Notes: generated from the sequence alone by a model not told the origin. Numbered from the stretch's first letter, positions 1-13,000 are shown. The stretch is 64,000 nucleotides of DNA from Dysidea avara (GCF_963678975.1 NC_089274.1:48824075-48888074), one strand, 5' to 3'. Numbers and translations are program-made.

Positions 1-250
1 TGAGCTCTTTACGGGGTGACTTGAAGTGTAGCTGAACTCTCTACAGAGTGATTTGTTTGCTGCTGAACTGTCTTCAGGGTGACTTGTTTGTAGTTGAACT
101 CTTTACAGGGTGACTTGTTTGTAACTGAACTCTCTACTAGTTGAAGGGTGACTTGAACCTATGTTGTTAGCTGAATGGTGACTTGATTGTAGCTGAACGT
201 TCTAATAGAGTGAGCTGAATGTTCTATTAGGGTGACTGCACTATTAGAGT
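1..250. repeat. Block of ~30-bp repeat units (reverse orientation of the 22.3-24.6 kb array)
   Basis: Units of the form GAACTCTCTACAGGGTGACTT followed by GTTTGTAGCTGAA-type sequence recur here. Read on the minus strand they are the same units (GTAGAGAGTTCAGCTACAAA) that make the long array at 22.3-24.6 kb. The block ends at 196-249 with copies of the CTATTAGAG / CTAATAGAG motif that also borders the 22.3 kb array, so the two blocks are inverted copies of one composite repeat. The block continues off the left edge. Confidence 0.8.
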
Positions 251-970
251 ATCTCGATCGTGCACTTCTTTAAAAAAATACACCTAGCTCACTTTCATAA
301 TGTAGCTCAGTGGATTTTAATCTGATTCCTTGTAAACCACTGTAAGATCACTCTAAAATGATTTATCTACCTCTCTACCTGGTTTCAGCTGATTCCGTTA
401 ACTGGTTTGTCTGGTAGGTGTGGCAAGTATTACTTTTTGGCTTTTTTTTAATTAACAAAACTCGATTGTGCGCATTTTACATATGGTTGGCGTTTTCGTT
501 ATAACTCCATGACTGTTAGTATGATTTCTTTCAAACCACAACAGGTTTGCACTACGATGGTTACTCCATGTACAGACTGATTTTCAAGTCATTCCTTCAA
601 ACGGTTTACCCTGTGGCCGTGACAAAAAATCACTATCAAATTTCAGTTTCGAAAATCTCTATAGAATTTTTCGAAAATCGCGTGTAACTCTCTTGTTCCT
701 TATCCAAAGTGTACAAAAGTTGGACTCTAAACGTGCTTAATTACGTTCTTAAAGCCTTCCAAATTTGAAGAAAATCGACTAAAGCATGCGCGAGTTATAG
801 TAATTTTTCTAAGTGGTGCGAAAAGAAGAAGAAGAATAAGATAAAAGAAACTGAGACGAACTTTGAAGGTGAATATCTCAGTAATGGCTTGGCGGATTCA
901 GCTCAAATTTGAAATGGGAGGTACCCCACCCTGTGGAAGTTTCCACAGCAAAAATGGTTAATTTCCGTCC
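251..970. repeat. Non-coding dispersed repeat flanking the unit block
   Basis: No coding frame is supported. The segment adjoins the repeat block in the same relation as 21480-22290 adjoins the array near 22.3 kb. Phrases such as a Lys/Arg-codon-like purine run (814-850) and a cttttcgcac-type segment have counterparts there. I read it as the body of a composite, probably transposon-derived, repeat. The relationship was judged by eye and is only approximate. Confidence 0.45.
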
Positions 971-977
971 AAGCCAT

Positions 978-1440
978 TAGGCCCTTATTCGGTGATTATT
1001 AGTTTCTCATCCAGCCTTTCTAATTATTATGATGCGGGCGGGAGGGTATTACCATTATGCCATTATTTTATAATATTAACACACTGATGTACAGACCTTG
1101 TCCAAATTGTCTTTCTTTCTTACTACAAACATTTCCTTCACCAGCTGATTCTACTTTTCGTGATCGCCAACTGTTTTTCGACAGTCAACTGAAAGCCTGC
1201 TTTGATGAAGTCGATAGAGCATGATTGCAACTGGCACTGCAGCAATTTGCTAAGGAAAACAACAGTTCTCCTGGTGATATATAGCGCATTGTAGCGTTCA
1301 TCAACAAAAATTATAACAGTTTGGTATCACGTGTTCTTCCGAGCATGTGCAGAGTAAATAATGGCTTACCATGCGGTAGCTTAAGAAGGATGCGGGCGGT
1401 GGATGAGAAACTAATAATCACCAAATAGGGGCCTTAGGCC
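978..1440. mobile_element. Inverted-repeat miniature element, copy A
   Basis: The ends are inverted copies of each other: a GGTGATTATTAGTTTCTCATCC segment near 995-1016 is repeated in reverse near 1402-1425, followed by matching CCTTATT / AATAGGGGCCTTAGG ends. There is no coding capacity. It lies directly next to a second element with the same internal atgcgggcgg motif. This is typical of a non-autonomous DNA transposon; the family is not assigned. Confidence 0.6.
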
Positions 1441-1828
1441 ACTCCAAATAAATTCTCTGTTTCCCGTCCTGGACTCAGGCATATTTGCATGCGGGCGGGT
1501 GGTCCATTTCCATTATTTCATTATAAAATTGGCTAGCTTTTCAAGCCATTATTTACCTGGCACAGCCAAAAAGGCTGCATAAAAGCATGCTTAAGCTTGT
1601 TCCTTCCTTGTAAGTTGCACAAAAATAACACAAATGTGAAGTTTCTGCTGACTTGATAGCACTGCTGACACGTGAGCTGACACTGTTTCAAGATAGCTTT
1701 TACTGAATCTATAAATATGCAAGAATAACCGGAAATAATGGAAGAATACAGAATAATGGAATATTTAGAGCTGGCAATAACCAGATGCGGGTGGTGGACG
1801 GGAAACAGAGAATTTATTTGGAGTGGTC
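1440..1828. mobile_element. Inverted-repeat miniature element, copy B
   Basis: The left end (CCACTCCAAATAAATTCTCT and onward) returns inverted at about 1788-1828. Like its neighbour it carries GATGCGGGYGG and CCATTATTT internally, so the two are probably relatives inserted side by side. ORFs crossing it are not supported as genes. Confidence 0.55.
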
Positions 1829-3640
1829 TTATCAAGCTACGGATGCGTGAAAACGGCGTTTTCTTGGCTCCTGTAAAATACACACTGCTAAGGACGAATT
1901 TCCTGACTTTGACATTGGTTAAGTTAAGTATGTAGGTAGTAATAAGTACATAATTAGGTAATAAGTAGTAGTATGGTGTAGTTTTCAGTATGTACGTGTG
2001 TTATGTCCATAATTATTTTTAATTACGTTGCTATGCACTGCAAAAAAAAAAAAATACACACTTGTCTGTCGCGCACCCGCACTAGCTGTACTTGGCCGCA
2101 CGCTTGATATCATTTCCCAAAAGGGGGTTTCCTCTGTATTGGAGGAGTGTTGTAGCATCATCTGAAAGTTGTTGATCTCAGTATTTCATCCCGAGATATA
2201 GCAGTGCCTATGGCTAAGTTGGGTACTGATCATAAGCTAAAAACTAAAATATTACAGGACTCGGTTTCCAGTCAGTCTTGTATATATACCAATAGCCAAG
2301 ACTCCATATTGACTATTTTGTTCTGTGCTCTTTGGAAATTGTTGAATTATGATTGATCATGATGTGTCTGTTTCTATACGCATACATTCGAGATATTTAC
2401 TATGTCCTTGGAGACTAATCCTCCCAATAATATTAATGAATGCTACCACTGCATTGTCTATAATACTGTAAAGGATGGTCATCTCTCTTGACTCTGCAAG
2501 TAGTCATATCAGGAAGTCTGGTTCAAAATCGGAAATTTGAGGGACAAATCAGGTGGTTAGTCCAATTAAGATCAAAGCAGTTAAGCAGCTGCAAATAATT
2601 TAACTTGCACTACTGTTGCTGATTTTTTTGTTATTTTAGGTTTTGGGATGTTTCTGATATGATGTCAGAATCATCACCCAAACACTAGCTATGTTGCATA
2701 GTAAAAATTGATGACAAGTGCATTGGAGTATTGAACCTTTGTATGCATACAGAATTCCTTTAATAAAATCTCAACAAAGCTCTGGATTAATTCTGGGGAG
2801 TTATTTATGGTTAAAGCATTGCTGTGCATGACTCATCAAATCAAGCCAGATAGAATCCATGCCAAAACACAGCATTAATCTCACTAGAATTGCCCACATA
2901 TTCAACCATTGACTTCAGCATTATTTTGACGAGCTATAGTTTATGTTATCAGTGCTCTCACTATGGCTTGTTAAAATCTCTTAAGAATGGCTCCAACAGG
3001 TAATGATATATAAATGAACATATAAGATCATCAGCATGCTCTATATAAAGGAAATGTATTGCGGATGATTGAGATCTTGTATTGAAATAATGACAAGAGG
3101 ACATTATGCAAACCACGCTTCATTTGATATCATCCTGTTTACCAAGAGCTGCTCTTTCTCAAGGTACTTGCAAATATCTGTAATATAGAAAAAATATATG
3201 AGTACAAAGTGTCAATACAATAGAAACTATTCATTTTATAGTGAAACAAATCAGTGCAGCTGGAGCAAATCTCTTCAAACTTCTTCATGTTATGAATATG
3301 TAGGTTGTTGCACTTATTCCTGAGTTTTGGTTTTGGTAGCTACCCATGGAAATGTAGAGAAATTTGAACAGATAGGTTCCTCTTGGAGTATGTGCATGAG
3401 TCTGTCTCTGGCACTATTTTCATTGAGCCAGTTTCCTGGTCACAAAGTTTATGGATGCCTTCTATCCTTATTATTTCTGAACAACTTTAGTCGAGGCTTT
3501 CACAATGATGACTGGTTGTCCCCTTGATACTACCTGGTACCAAGACTCTACTTCAAGATTTGGTATTGTAGGTATCGATTTTGCATATAATATACGAATA
3601 TATATATATATATCATACAATACAATAGTATCATACAGTA
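1829..3640. other. No gene recognised
   Basis: AT-rich DNA without a convincing coding exon, RNA gene or named repeat. It contains an A-homopolymer at 2041-2053. Short ORFs here have no recognisable motif. Confidence 0.5.
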
Positions 3641-3644
3641 CGAT

Positions 3645-6450
3645 AGTACTGTATTGTTGGGACCACAAAGGAGTAGACGTGGCCCATGAAATAACATCAT
3701 CCAAAAAGTAGCCTCAATTTTCCCTGACAACAATGAGGCAGTATTGGTTAGGTACAACTAAGCCCAAACAAGCTTTCAGATCGACCCGAAGCGCTTTCAA
3801 CAAGTTGCTACAGAATTTTTAAAAAAATTAACAAAATTTTCTAGTGATCTGACCGACTGACTGATGCCTTCAGACAAGCGTAACTCGATAACGGCTAAGG
3901 CTGTGGGCTTGATTTTTTCACTGTTTGATGTCACTTCAGCCCGACAGGTGCCTTTTGGCATACAGCAGTACATACAATGCATTCTTCATGGACTTACCAG
4001 TGTCCTCCTTTGTGTCCCATTCATCTTTGCTGACAGCGAAAAGTGTCGATTTGGCGGTAGCACGTGATGGCTTCCCTTCGTAATGGAAATCGTCCGTATT
4101 TTTTATAGTGGCTATTTTGATAGCAGAGGTGCTTTTCAAACAGTTCTTGATTCATACTGCTGTGTATTAAAGGGTTGACCATAGCCGACAACAAAGTGTA
4201 ATGGATATTTCACTTTTCAGACGATAATTGATATTACAGGGGCACACGGCACCATTTCTTTCTTTCAGTATGCGTGGATCGTGGAGGTGCTTTTCGAACA
4301 GTTTTTGATTCAAAATGCTGCCTAACAGTAGCTGACAACAAAGCGTAATGGATACTTCACTTTTCAGACGATAATTGGGGCGCACGGTGCCATTTCAGAT
4401 GCGGGGGTTCATCAGTCATAATAATTATTTACAAAAAAGCCAAACAAGTACACAGAAAAATTTGGAATTTTCAACTAGAGTAGGGACCATAGCACATCAA
4501 TAAAAAGTACTGAAACAAGTTGGAGTAGTGCACGATATTAAATCACAGTAAAACAATACAAAGTGTTATCCCTACTGTGCTCAAGATACCATAATGGAAA
4601 TGCACAGTAGAGATATAACACTTGTTGTTGTTGTCTACTTTACCAGTTAGGCACTGGAGGGTGTACACAGAAGGCAGAGCCTGTTCAAGGTGTTTACCTA
4701 TAGCCTAGGAGCCTAAGCAAAGATCTTTGAACTAAATATCCTAAAGTGAAACGGGACAAATACCTAGAAGGGCTGAAAAAAAGCCAACCCCATCATGACT
4801 TCTTATTGTTTTACTGTGATTTGATATCATGCACTACTCCAGCTTGTTTCAGTACTTTTTATCGATGTGCTATGGTCCCTACTCTAGTTGAAAATTCCAA
4901 ATTTTTCTGTGTAGTCTGTTAACTTTTTTTTGTAAATAATTATGACTGGTGAACCCACGCATACCGTATCTGAATTGGTGCTGCGCGCCCCAATTATTGT
5001 CTGAGAAGTGAAGTATCCATTATGCTTCATTGTCAGCTATGTTCAACCTGTTAGGCTGCATTTTGAATCAAGAACTGTTTGAAAAGCACCTCTGCAATCC
5101 ACACATACCAAAAGAAATGATGCCACACACCCCAGTTATATCAATTATAGTCTGAAAAGTGAAATATACATTACACTTCGTTGTCGGCTATGTTCAACCC
5201 GTTGATACACAGCAGTACGAATCAAAAACTGTTTGAAAAGCACCTCTGCTATCCAGTGGCGTAGCCAAGCCTCCACGGATGGGTGGGCACACTCACCCCA
5301 TGCAACTAGCATAAAATGCGAGTCCATACTTAGTGGACTCTTCATACATTTGGTTTAAAAACTGTTTCAAAAGTGCATAAATGTATCTAGCTAGCTAATA
5401 ATACGCTACACTGCTGTTCCTGCAGCTTATTTCACTAGTCTAATGCTACTGCATGAATGATATAGAAGCTGGAAATATAACTAACTTATTACACCTCCTT
5501 GTCTGGACTCCTTTAATTCATTTGTAGTTGTACACAACTCTTTATACTCCAGCCTGACTCTTGAGATAATCGTATGGCTTAATTCAGCCACCAATTGCAA
5601 TTATTCTCCTCCAACCGACTATATACCATTTTAGTCTATCAGTATCACTTTAGGACGCCAACAAAAGAACATCTGTGCTGTTGCTCACAATTCAATATTC
5701 CAGATGTGAAAAAATATACTTCCCCGTGTTCCTCTCTTCCCCGCCTAAATTTTGGATCACATGATGATGTGCATTAAATAGAAAACACTGAAACTACACG
5801 GATCACGTGATGTAATTATTGAACTTATTTAATATCATGCAAATGCTGATTTACAACGAAAATATTGCACTACCAAGGTATGCACCATTTGTCTCTTGTT
5901 CGTAATAACAAAAGCGAGCGGGTGCCGCTCTCCTAGGGAAATTTGGGTGGGCACGTGCGCCACTGCTGCTATCAAAATAGCCACTATGAAAATACAGATG
6001 ATTTCCGTTATGAAAGGAAGCCATCACGTGCTACCGCCAAATCGACACTTTTCGCTGTAAGCAAAGATGAATGGGACACAAAGGAGGACACTGGTAAGTC
6101 CATGAAGAATGTATTGTATGTACTGCTGTGTGCCAAAAGGCACCTGTTGGACCGAAGCGGCGTCAAACAGTGAAAAAATCAAGCCCACAGCCTTAGTTAC
6201 GTTTATCTGAAGGCATCAGTCAATTACTCAGTCAGTCAGTCAGTCAGTGACTAGAAAATTCTGTTAAATAATTTTAAAAAAAATTCTGTAGCAACTTGTT
6301 GAAAGCATTTTGAGTCGATCTGAAAGCTTGTTTGTGCTTACCTCACCAATACTGCCTCATCGTTGTCAGGGAAAATTGAGGCTGGTTTTTGGGTGATGTT
6401 ATTTCGTGGGCGATGCCTACTCCTCTGTGGTCCCTACTATACAGTACTAT
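3645..6450. mobile_element. Large palindromic (foldback) element, ~0.9-kb arms
   Basis: The left arm (about 3650-4560) and right arm (about 4806-6445) are inverted copies. Landmarks are GACCACAAAGGAGTAG at 3661 versus its complement near 6420, AATGGGACACAAAGGAGGAC at 6069 versus its complement near 4008, and GTAGGGACCATAGCACATC at 4481 versus its complement near 4865. The loop is about 245 bp and contains a smaller inverted repeat. The right arm is interrupted by the hAT-like element at 5254-5965. The tips carry a TACAGTACTA/TAGTACTGTA-like palindrome. Both arms share an open frame of ~60 codons, but this is expected from nucleotide identity and does not show coding function. A related partial copy lies at about 12990-13690. 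Confidence 0.8.
5254..5965. mobile_element. hAT-like non-autonomous element inserted in the palindrome
   Basis: The element starts CAGTGGCGTAGCC and ends CGCCACTG, giving 8-bp terminal inverted repeats. It is flanked by perfect 8-bp direct repeats CTGCTATC at 5246-5253 and 5966-5973. Removing one copy plus the element restores the palindrome arm. The 8-bp duplication and CAGTGGCG-type ends are typical of the hAT superfamily. No transposase is present in its 712 bp. Confidence 0.85.
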
Positions 6451-8598
6451 TGTACTGTATGATATATTAACCAGATGGTTGATAATGTTGAATCTTATTT
6501 CCAATTGGTCACAGTTTGAGTCAAACTTTTGAATTAATATGATATAAAGTTTGCGTCTATGTGCCACAGGCTAAATTATACTATGCACATTAGGTCATAT
6601 CTTATGTAGTATTGATGCCTAGAGTATAATTGTGATACCCAATATGGTATTGTGATATGCAAACTTAATGTGGTATCGCACAGCTCTCTTGTACCCTCAG
6701 ACCACAGGAATGCCGGCTACCACTGTAATATCTTTATCTCTTCTTTAGCCCATTCTGTAACAGCAACTTTGAAATTAATATAAATTGTAGTATTTGAAAG
6801 TAAATTAAGTGTATAACAAACTGTGGATAGTTATTCCAATCTTTTCAAAGCATAATAAAATACTGAGTCATTATTGCTGACATTAGTACATACAAACTTA
6901 CAAAGTTTGTAGTCACAAACACACTTAAACAATATCATAAAATAAACAAAATCACAAAATCAAACTCCTGAGTTCTTGAACAGGTGTTCTTTGTAGCAGA
7001 ACCTAGCAGATTTTTTTAATTCAAAAAAATGATCATGTCAACGATTTTAGGCTTTAAGCTAGACCACTAGTTGTTGATTAGTTCCCCTACTACAGAGAAC
7101 ACCTGTCCAGCAGGTACAGATGTGGCAGGTACACAGATACCTTTTAGCAAGCTTTCCTACATTTGGAAACTGAGCACTGTTGTGACTCCACTGTTCTAAA
7201 ATATTAGACCATGATTTTAATAGAACAACTCTTAAATAGTTACTGAATTCCTCTGCTAATGAATTCTTGTTTGTTTTTGTAGGAGGCTGTGCACATCTTC
7301 TTATGAAGTACCTGGACTTAATACTTCCACTATCTGACAATCTTTGTCAGTTAACAAATTTTTCTCTAAAAGCAGAGCAAGCCCTTCTTTTAATTTGGTT
7401 GCTCAAAGACTTTAATCAGTAATATTGAGGTAGCATTTTTCCAAATTGTTCAACTTCTTGGCATCTCCTAGATGATATTTAAACATTTTTATCATAGAAA
7501 GATTAGTTATTTGAACTATGACAAGTGTTCAAGCTAAGAAAAAGACTGAGTTGTAGATTTTTTATATTTTGCACCAGAGATGTATAAAGCTGTGAACTTA
7601 GCTGTTTGAGAAGGAAACTGGCTATACACCATTGATATGTGAGACTGAGCCCTCTGAAATATAATTAATGGTCACTTTGCAGCTACCAATTATTTTACTC
7701 ATATTTAATTAAATACATACGAGCGAGCACTAACATGTATGATAGACGCTAAAAGAAACTGCTCACTGAGATAATACAAAACAGCATTGTTAAGGAATAG
7801 CTTAAAAATTAATACTAAATGTGACCGGATTTCATATAACCCGGCTTCCACACACACAAAATCAAACTTACATTTTCACCAGAAATGGATTGCTGGTCTA
7901 ATACACTATCATATTCCACTCTCCACGAGTGGAAGATTGGCGCCATTAAATGGCCATGGCTTTGTTGTAATGGTGTGTAGTGAGCTGAGACTTCACAGAG
8001 AGCTCGCCAATAGTGTTCTCAGTCAATTTGGAGTGATTTGAGGGCCACGGAGGGCCCAAACTTGGCCTTTGGATTCCATTCGTCTTCTTGCTCCACTTTA
8101 TACTCCTATATTAAGCCCATCCACCACCACCCTCCACCCCTATTACTACCCCCCACCCTCCGCCCTATTACTACCACCTGTGATATTATTACCCACTCGA
8201 AAAACGTTTCCCAAATCAGGGCAAAATTTGGGTATAAGAAATTTATATACTCACACAGTGATAGCTAGTAAATAGATGAATAATTGGTGCAAATTTTATT
8301 CGTACAGCTGTAGGCACTGGGAAGTTATTATACAATGATTACTTAAAATCGCCATATCTCCTAACGAAGCTTTGTGTGTCAAAGCCAGGTTTTGTCACAC
8401 AAATGTAAGTCACTTCCGCAGGAGGAAGAATTATAATGATTTTAAGATTAGAAAAATATTGAGCTTACATTTTCATAGTAATCAAGTTTTGCTGTTCCAA
8501 ATATCATTTGACTTGCAATAACAGTAGCTTTGGTATAATTACATAGTTCTGCATGTGTTATATTCTTGTGGTGTTTGAAATTTTGTGTCTTTGTACAG
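6451..8598. other. No gene recognised upstream of the Reeler exons
   Basis: AT-rich sequence. Short ORFs near 7060-7340 and 7790-8275 show low-complexity or uninformative translations. The first exon and signal peptide of the Reeler-domain gene may lie here, but I could not identify them. Confidence 0.4.
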
Positions 8599-10943
8599 TT
8601 GTACTACAAGGAGGGACCACCAACATTGACTTCAGAGGGTTCATGATACAAGGAAGAGTAATGGCTGATGATTCTCCAGCTGGCACATTTGATGATGGAA
8701 GTGCCACTGACTACCAAGTACAATGTAACCAAGATGTAAGTTTTGATAGTAGCAGTTAACTGATAATTGGTGACCCAGTGTGTAACAACAGGCTCCTCAC
8801 AAGTCCCTGGTGGCATGAAATAGCACTGTAATTGTACTCTAGTCAACTTAGACATGGTGGTTAGATGAACTAGTATTATTCTGTAAAGGTGATTTTCAGT
8901 GCATAAGATGTCTCTAGGATGATTTTTTAAAGACAGCATTTTTAAGTGGCACGTGTCACTTTTGGGGAATCCCTACTTAAACAGTACTAGCTACTGTACT
9001 GTTTGATTATGCCACATGGTAAAAAAATTTGAATCTAAACTTATTCTGCATGTAAGGCAGGTACCAATGTTTTGTTTGTTCTTTATGGTGTATTGAAGAC
9101 ACTGGTGCAGAACATTCCTGTCAAAACCACAGACAAACAAACTTTGGTGTTTTGTGCTCTTAACTCCAAATTATTAGCCAACACCAGGTTCAATCCCTAA
9201 ACCTCTCTGCACCCATTTTATGCATAGCCAGGGGCATAGCTAGCCAGAAGGTGGTGGGGGGGGGGGGGGGGGAGGGGGGGGGGGGGGGGCAGGCATCCCC
9301 CACAAAACACTCGACATTGTTCATAATTGCACAAAAGGCTAATGACCCAATGATGGGCTAGCCAACATACGGTGTTGTATTATTACAGCTTATGTAACTA
9401 GCTACATAACTACTTCATTACTGATTGCTACCAGTTATCACTATCAATGGAAAAATTTTCGTCGAGCATCATCGCACGTGCCACAACTGTACTCCAACAA
9501 ATTCGTCCACATCCAGTAGAACTATATTGTGAATATTTTAGTACAAATACAGTCATAGTACAAATACAGTCATAGTACAAATACAGTCATAGTTACTTAC
9601 GTCTGTGATGCAGTCCTAGCACACTGGCACAGTATGACGAACTCACTCACTTCAGCCAGCGAAATTCAAAAGCCATGCCGGTTTTGGCACGAAATCCCAT
9701 CTCTACACCTCTCCTGTCTGTTGGCAGTATTTGTTAGCTTGTAACAGATTGTCTGACTGACTGACAAAGTAAAAAAATTAAACTGGCATGCCACTGCACT
9801 GTACGAAGATCCAGTGTGATCAACTTGGGAAAATAAAGTTGGTCCATTTAACACTTTTCACCTCGTAGGCAGTAGGTTTGTAGCGTCATCGCATATCACC
9901 ATGGCTTGTCATTTCTCAGTTGCGACTCTTGCGAAGTCACTTTGAGCGGGTCACTAGTCTTTTTAGGTTCGAAAAAAGCACTATCACGTGAGTAGTGTAG
10001 GTTAAATATAGAATTGTGTGTCTAATATTTTCATTACGGGGAAAACCCCTGGGGACTCGGGCATGCCCTATTTTTAGCACATCGTTTTATTCATTGCTTG
10101 TAATGTGCAAGAAATCATCACATTATTATCATGATTCACAAATGAGTTGAATATTGTGTGTACTCGCATAGTAGCGCATAAACAATAATTTGGGGTGCGT
10201 GTCAGTTACTGGTAAGCTTGTGATGGAAGTTTAAAAATCACCACTTAGTGATGGGGAGGCAAATACCCCCTTGTCTATGCCACTGTGCATAACTTTTTAT
10301 CTGTTTAAAGTTTCAGTACTGACATACAACATAGAGCATAACATGCTAGGGGAGATGAATTACAGATGTGTTGACATCTGTTTGTTTGTTTGTCCTGTGT
10401 GACGTTTTCACAGTTTATTTTGTTATACACATACTTGTGCTATATTCTAAGCATATAAGTGTGCATTGACATGCAAACATCGCAGTAAAATTGTGATACT
10501 GTGATGCTTTGCTTTCACAGACAGCGGCTACTCATACTGGTAGAGAGGAGAAGACTATGGTAGAGCTATTGTGGATCGCTCCAGCTAGAGGAACTGGTAC
10601 AATTTATTTCAGGTACTGTATGCTGCTTGTTGGAATGTTATTCATATGAAAAGAACAGGTATTCATTTGTTGATCGATATGAACCAACTAACAATATGAA
10701 CATGTTCTGGGCCAACTTGACTACCAACAGTGTGATGGAAAGTGGTAAGGATAACTTCTCGTGACTATGTACAGTGAAACCTTAGTTGTGTTTTACATGG
10801 CTAATGTTATTTATGAGGCTCTGTTGTAGCTGGTGTGTCTTGTATGTGTATCTGTAATGCACAAGTGATGTATGATTTGTGGTAAACTGAAGTGTCTAAT
10901 TTGTTTTGTCTTTTTCCTTTAGGTGCAGGTGGTGATGCTACAG
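8599..10943 (+). CDS. Reeler-domain protein, partial exon set
   Basis: Four exons are read: 8599-8735, 10521-10612, 10659-10744 and 10923-10943, each with AG before and GT after, and phases that join. The first encodes DFRGFMIQGRV and PAGTF, the hallmark start of a Reeler domain. The second encodes ATHT and a WIAPARGTGTIYF stretch, matching the W-AP--G-G-I-F core. The third encodes RYSFVDRYEPT and a FWANL segment. The last is a short GAGGDAT linker. Reeler domains occur in secreted or membrane proteins such as defence proteins and ferric-chelate reductase-like proteins. The N-terminus and everything after GAGGDAT were not found, so this may be a gene whose other exons are unrecognisable by eye, or a broken copy. 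The intron at 8736-10520 carries a hAT-like element. Confidence 0.55.
9229..10285. mobile_element. hAT-like non-autonomous element in an intron
   Basis: It begins CAGGGGCATAGCTAGCC and ends CTATGCCACTG, imperfect terminal inverted repeats. Flanking 8-mers are TGCATAGC (9221-9228) and TGCATAAC (10286-10293), a duplication with one mismatch. It contains a G-homopolymer near 9257-9290 and three copies of a 17-bp unit (TACAAATACAGTCATAG) at about 9541-9591. No transposase frame is seen. Confidence 0.75.
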
Positions 10944-11180
10944 GTAAGAATTGTTATATCATGTGATGACATGTGATGTAATATGATGTAGCCCTCCACT
11001 CCTACATCATATTGGTGGTGATCTTGACCACTCTACTGATGTTTCTCTAATATATGTGAACATTTTGACCACTAGTTTTATAGCCTCCTAACTTTCCTTG
11101 TGTGACATTACAGAGTTGAATATTAGTTATACAAAGTGTACATAACTTCAAAATAATGTGCATTACAGTAGTACTACTAA
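10944..11180. other. No gene recognised
   Basis: Sequence after the last Reeler exon; a simple ATGTGATG-rich run follows the splice donor. No further exon of that gene was recognised. Confidence 0.35.
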
Positions 11181-11194
11181 ATGATCTATGTTTA

Positions 11195-11470
11195 GTTGAG
11201 ATGGTCACTATAATGAGGTGGTCTTATTAATGAGGTCATGAAGTACACCTTAGCTATGTTTGAGACTTACTTGACATGGTCACTATAATGAGGTGGTCTT
11301 ATTAATGAGGTCATGAAGTACACCTTAGCTATGTTTGGGACCTACTTGACATGGTCACTATAATGAGGTGGTCTTATTAATGAGGTCATGAAGTACACCT
11401 TAGCTATGTTTGGGACCTACTTGACATAGTCACTATAATGAGGTGGTCTTATTAGTGAAGTCATGTGGCT
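11195..11470. repeat. Tandem repeat, ~74-bp unit, about four copies
   Basis: The unit reads ACTTGACATGGTCACTATAA, then TGAGGTGGTCTTATTAATGA, then GGTCATGAAGTACACC and TTAGCTATGTTTGGGACC. Copies are nearly identical. The same unit occurs in reverse orientation at 25470-25730 inside a CEP112 intron, and a diverged single copy near 14455-14500. Confidence 0.85.
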
Positions 11471-13000
11471 ATCTGCTAGTGTTGTTTTAGTAATGCATTT
11501 GACTTTAGTTTTAGTTATAGCTGTAAATAGAAAAACGTTTTAGTTAAAATTTTAGTTTTAGTTACCATCATTAATATATGAGAGTAGTTAATAGTTGCCA
11601 CACCAGTGTGTAAGAATATTTGACTCCATTTCTGGGTGAAATCCTTCGTGATAAACAAGATTATCACTATCCAGATGGCTGATTTGCTGTATACATAGCG
11701 GAGGGAGACGTAAGCGCTTGAGGAGACATTAATTTTTCAGTACTCTCAGCTTTTCTTGACATTTCTTGCTGTGTGTAGCTTTATCGTCGCATTTGCCCGT
11801 GTGCATTTATCATCCATGGTTAATTACAAGACGCTTAACAAATAATATGTGCTTAACAGATGCATACGCTTAACAACCCGACTCTACGGTAATTTTAGAT
11901 GTTACATTTCAAGTGTTTTAGTTTCAGTTATGATAGTACTATATAATAGGGATTGTAAACATTTGGGCTTTTCTGGCCAAAATTGCACCAATGCAACTAA
12001 AATTCAACTTACATATTTGCTTCCCTATAAATTCTAAATCCCAAAGCCATGTGGGTATACATGCATGTATTTAAGTGCTACAAATTACACAGCTGCAAAT
12101 TGAAAATAATAATTGTGACTGAATTTTGGAAAGTCACACATATGGGCGTGTGTGAAATAATTAGAATTTTCATGTTTAGTGGATTGCTAATAAGAGTAGG
12201 GCACAGTTTTAAAAATATTTCAAGAATTTTCTTGTAATTTAAGGCATTGAGAATGGCTTACAACTATTAACAAGTAGATGTTTACTATAAAGCTTGTGAT
12301 TTGATCATTAAATATTTTAGGTGTCAAATGCGTCCATATGGGTGATTTTCCAAAATTCGGTCACAATTATATTGTTTGTTTTTCCATTAGCACTTAAATA
12401 ATACAAGATACACAATGTGACAATATTAAGGTGCCAAGATAAACATGGTAAACACAAGACCAATGTACCACAATCAAAATGATCAAGTGCCAAAACAATT
12501 GCAGTAAATATGAAGACCAATTTAGCAGTCAGTGCATGCCACCCTTCAATAATTTGATGCACATTTCAACCCACCATATTTGGTTATGTAGTAATGAATG
12601 ACATGATTCTTTTTCAAAGAACAAGTATAATACAGTGCATGTGATTTCACTATAAAGGGCTATTATTACAAGTTTAAGGAAAATTAGGAATTTTAAGGTT
12701 GATTAGGGCTAATAGAAAGGGAAACAGGAGGGAAGTTGTCTACACATATACTAGTAAACATTTAATCCCCATCTTAGTCTATAACCATGACTGAATTAGT
12801 GATAAATGTTCACTATCATATCTGCAGGTGTAGACGATCTCCCTACTTTTTTCTATGATCACTAATCATCCTTAATATTCCTTAAACTTGTTTGTTTACT
12901 TTTTGTAACTGATACTACTTCAAAAGAAAAGATGGTACCAGAGGTAATGTGATTTTCATCTGAACATGCACCTTACTTAAAAGTGAAGTGGCCATTATGC
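11471..13000. other. No gene recognised; AT-rich repeat DNA
   Basis: Contains TTTTAGTTTTAGTTA-rich stretches, and an inverted pair near 12105-12165 and 12335-12370 (GAATTTTGGAAA / TTTCCAAAATTC type). No coding exon is supported. Confidence 0.4.

Noticed and set aside
5943..6173. Conserved ~60-residue ORF shared by both palindrome arms
   Set aside because: The arms are nearly identical DNA, so shared frames are expected; the 13-kb relative does not keep this frame open.
8038..8275. Overlapping Pro/His-rich ORFs before the Reeler exons
   Set aside because: They come from a C-rich low-complexity run (CCACCACC, CCCTATTACTACC) and lack a signal peptide that would fit a Reeler first exon.
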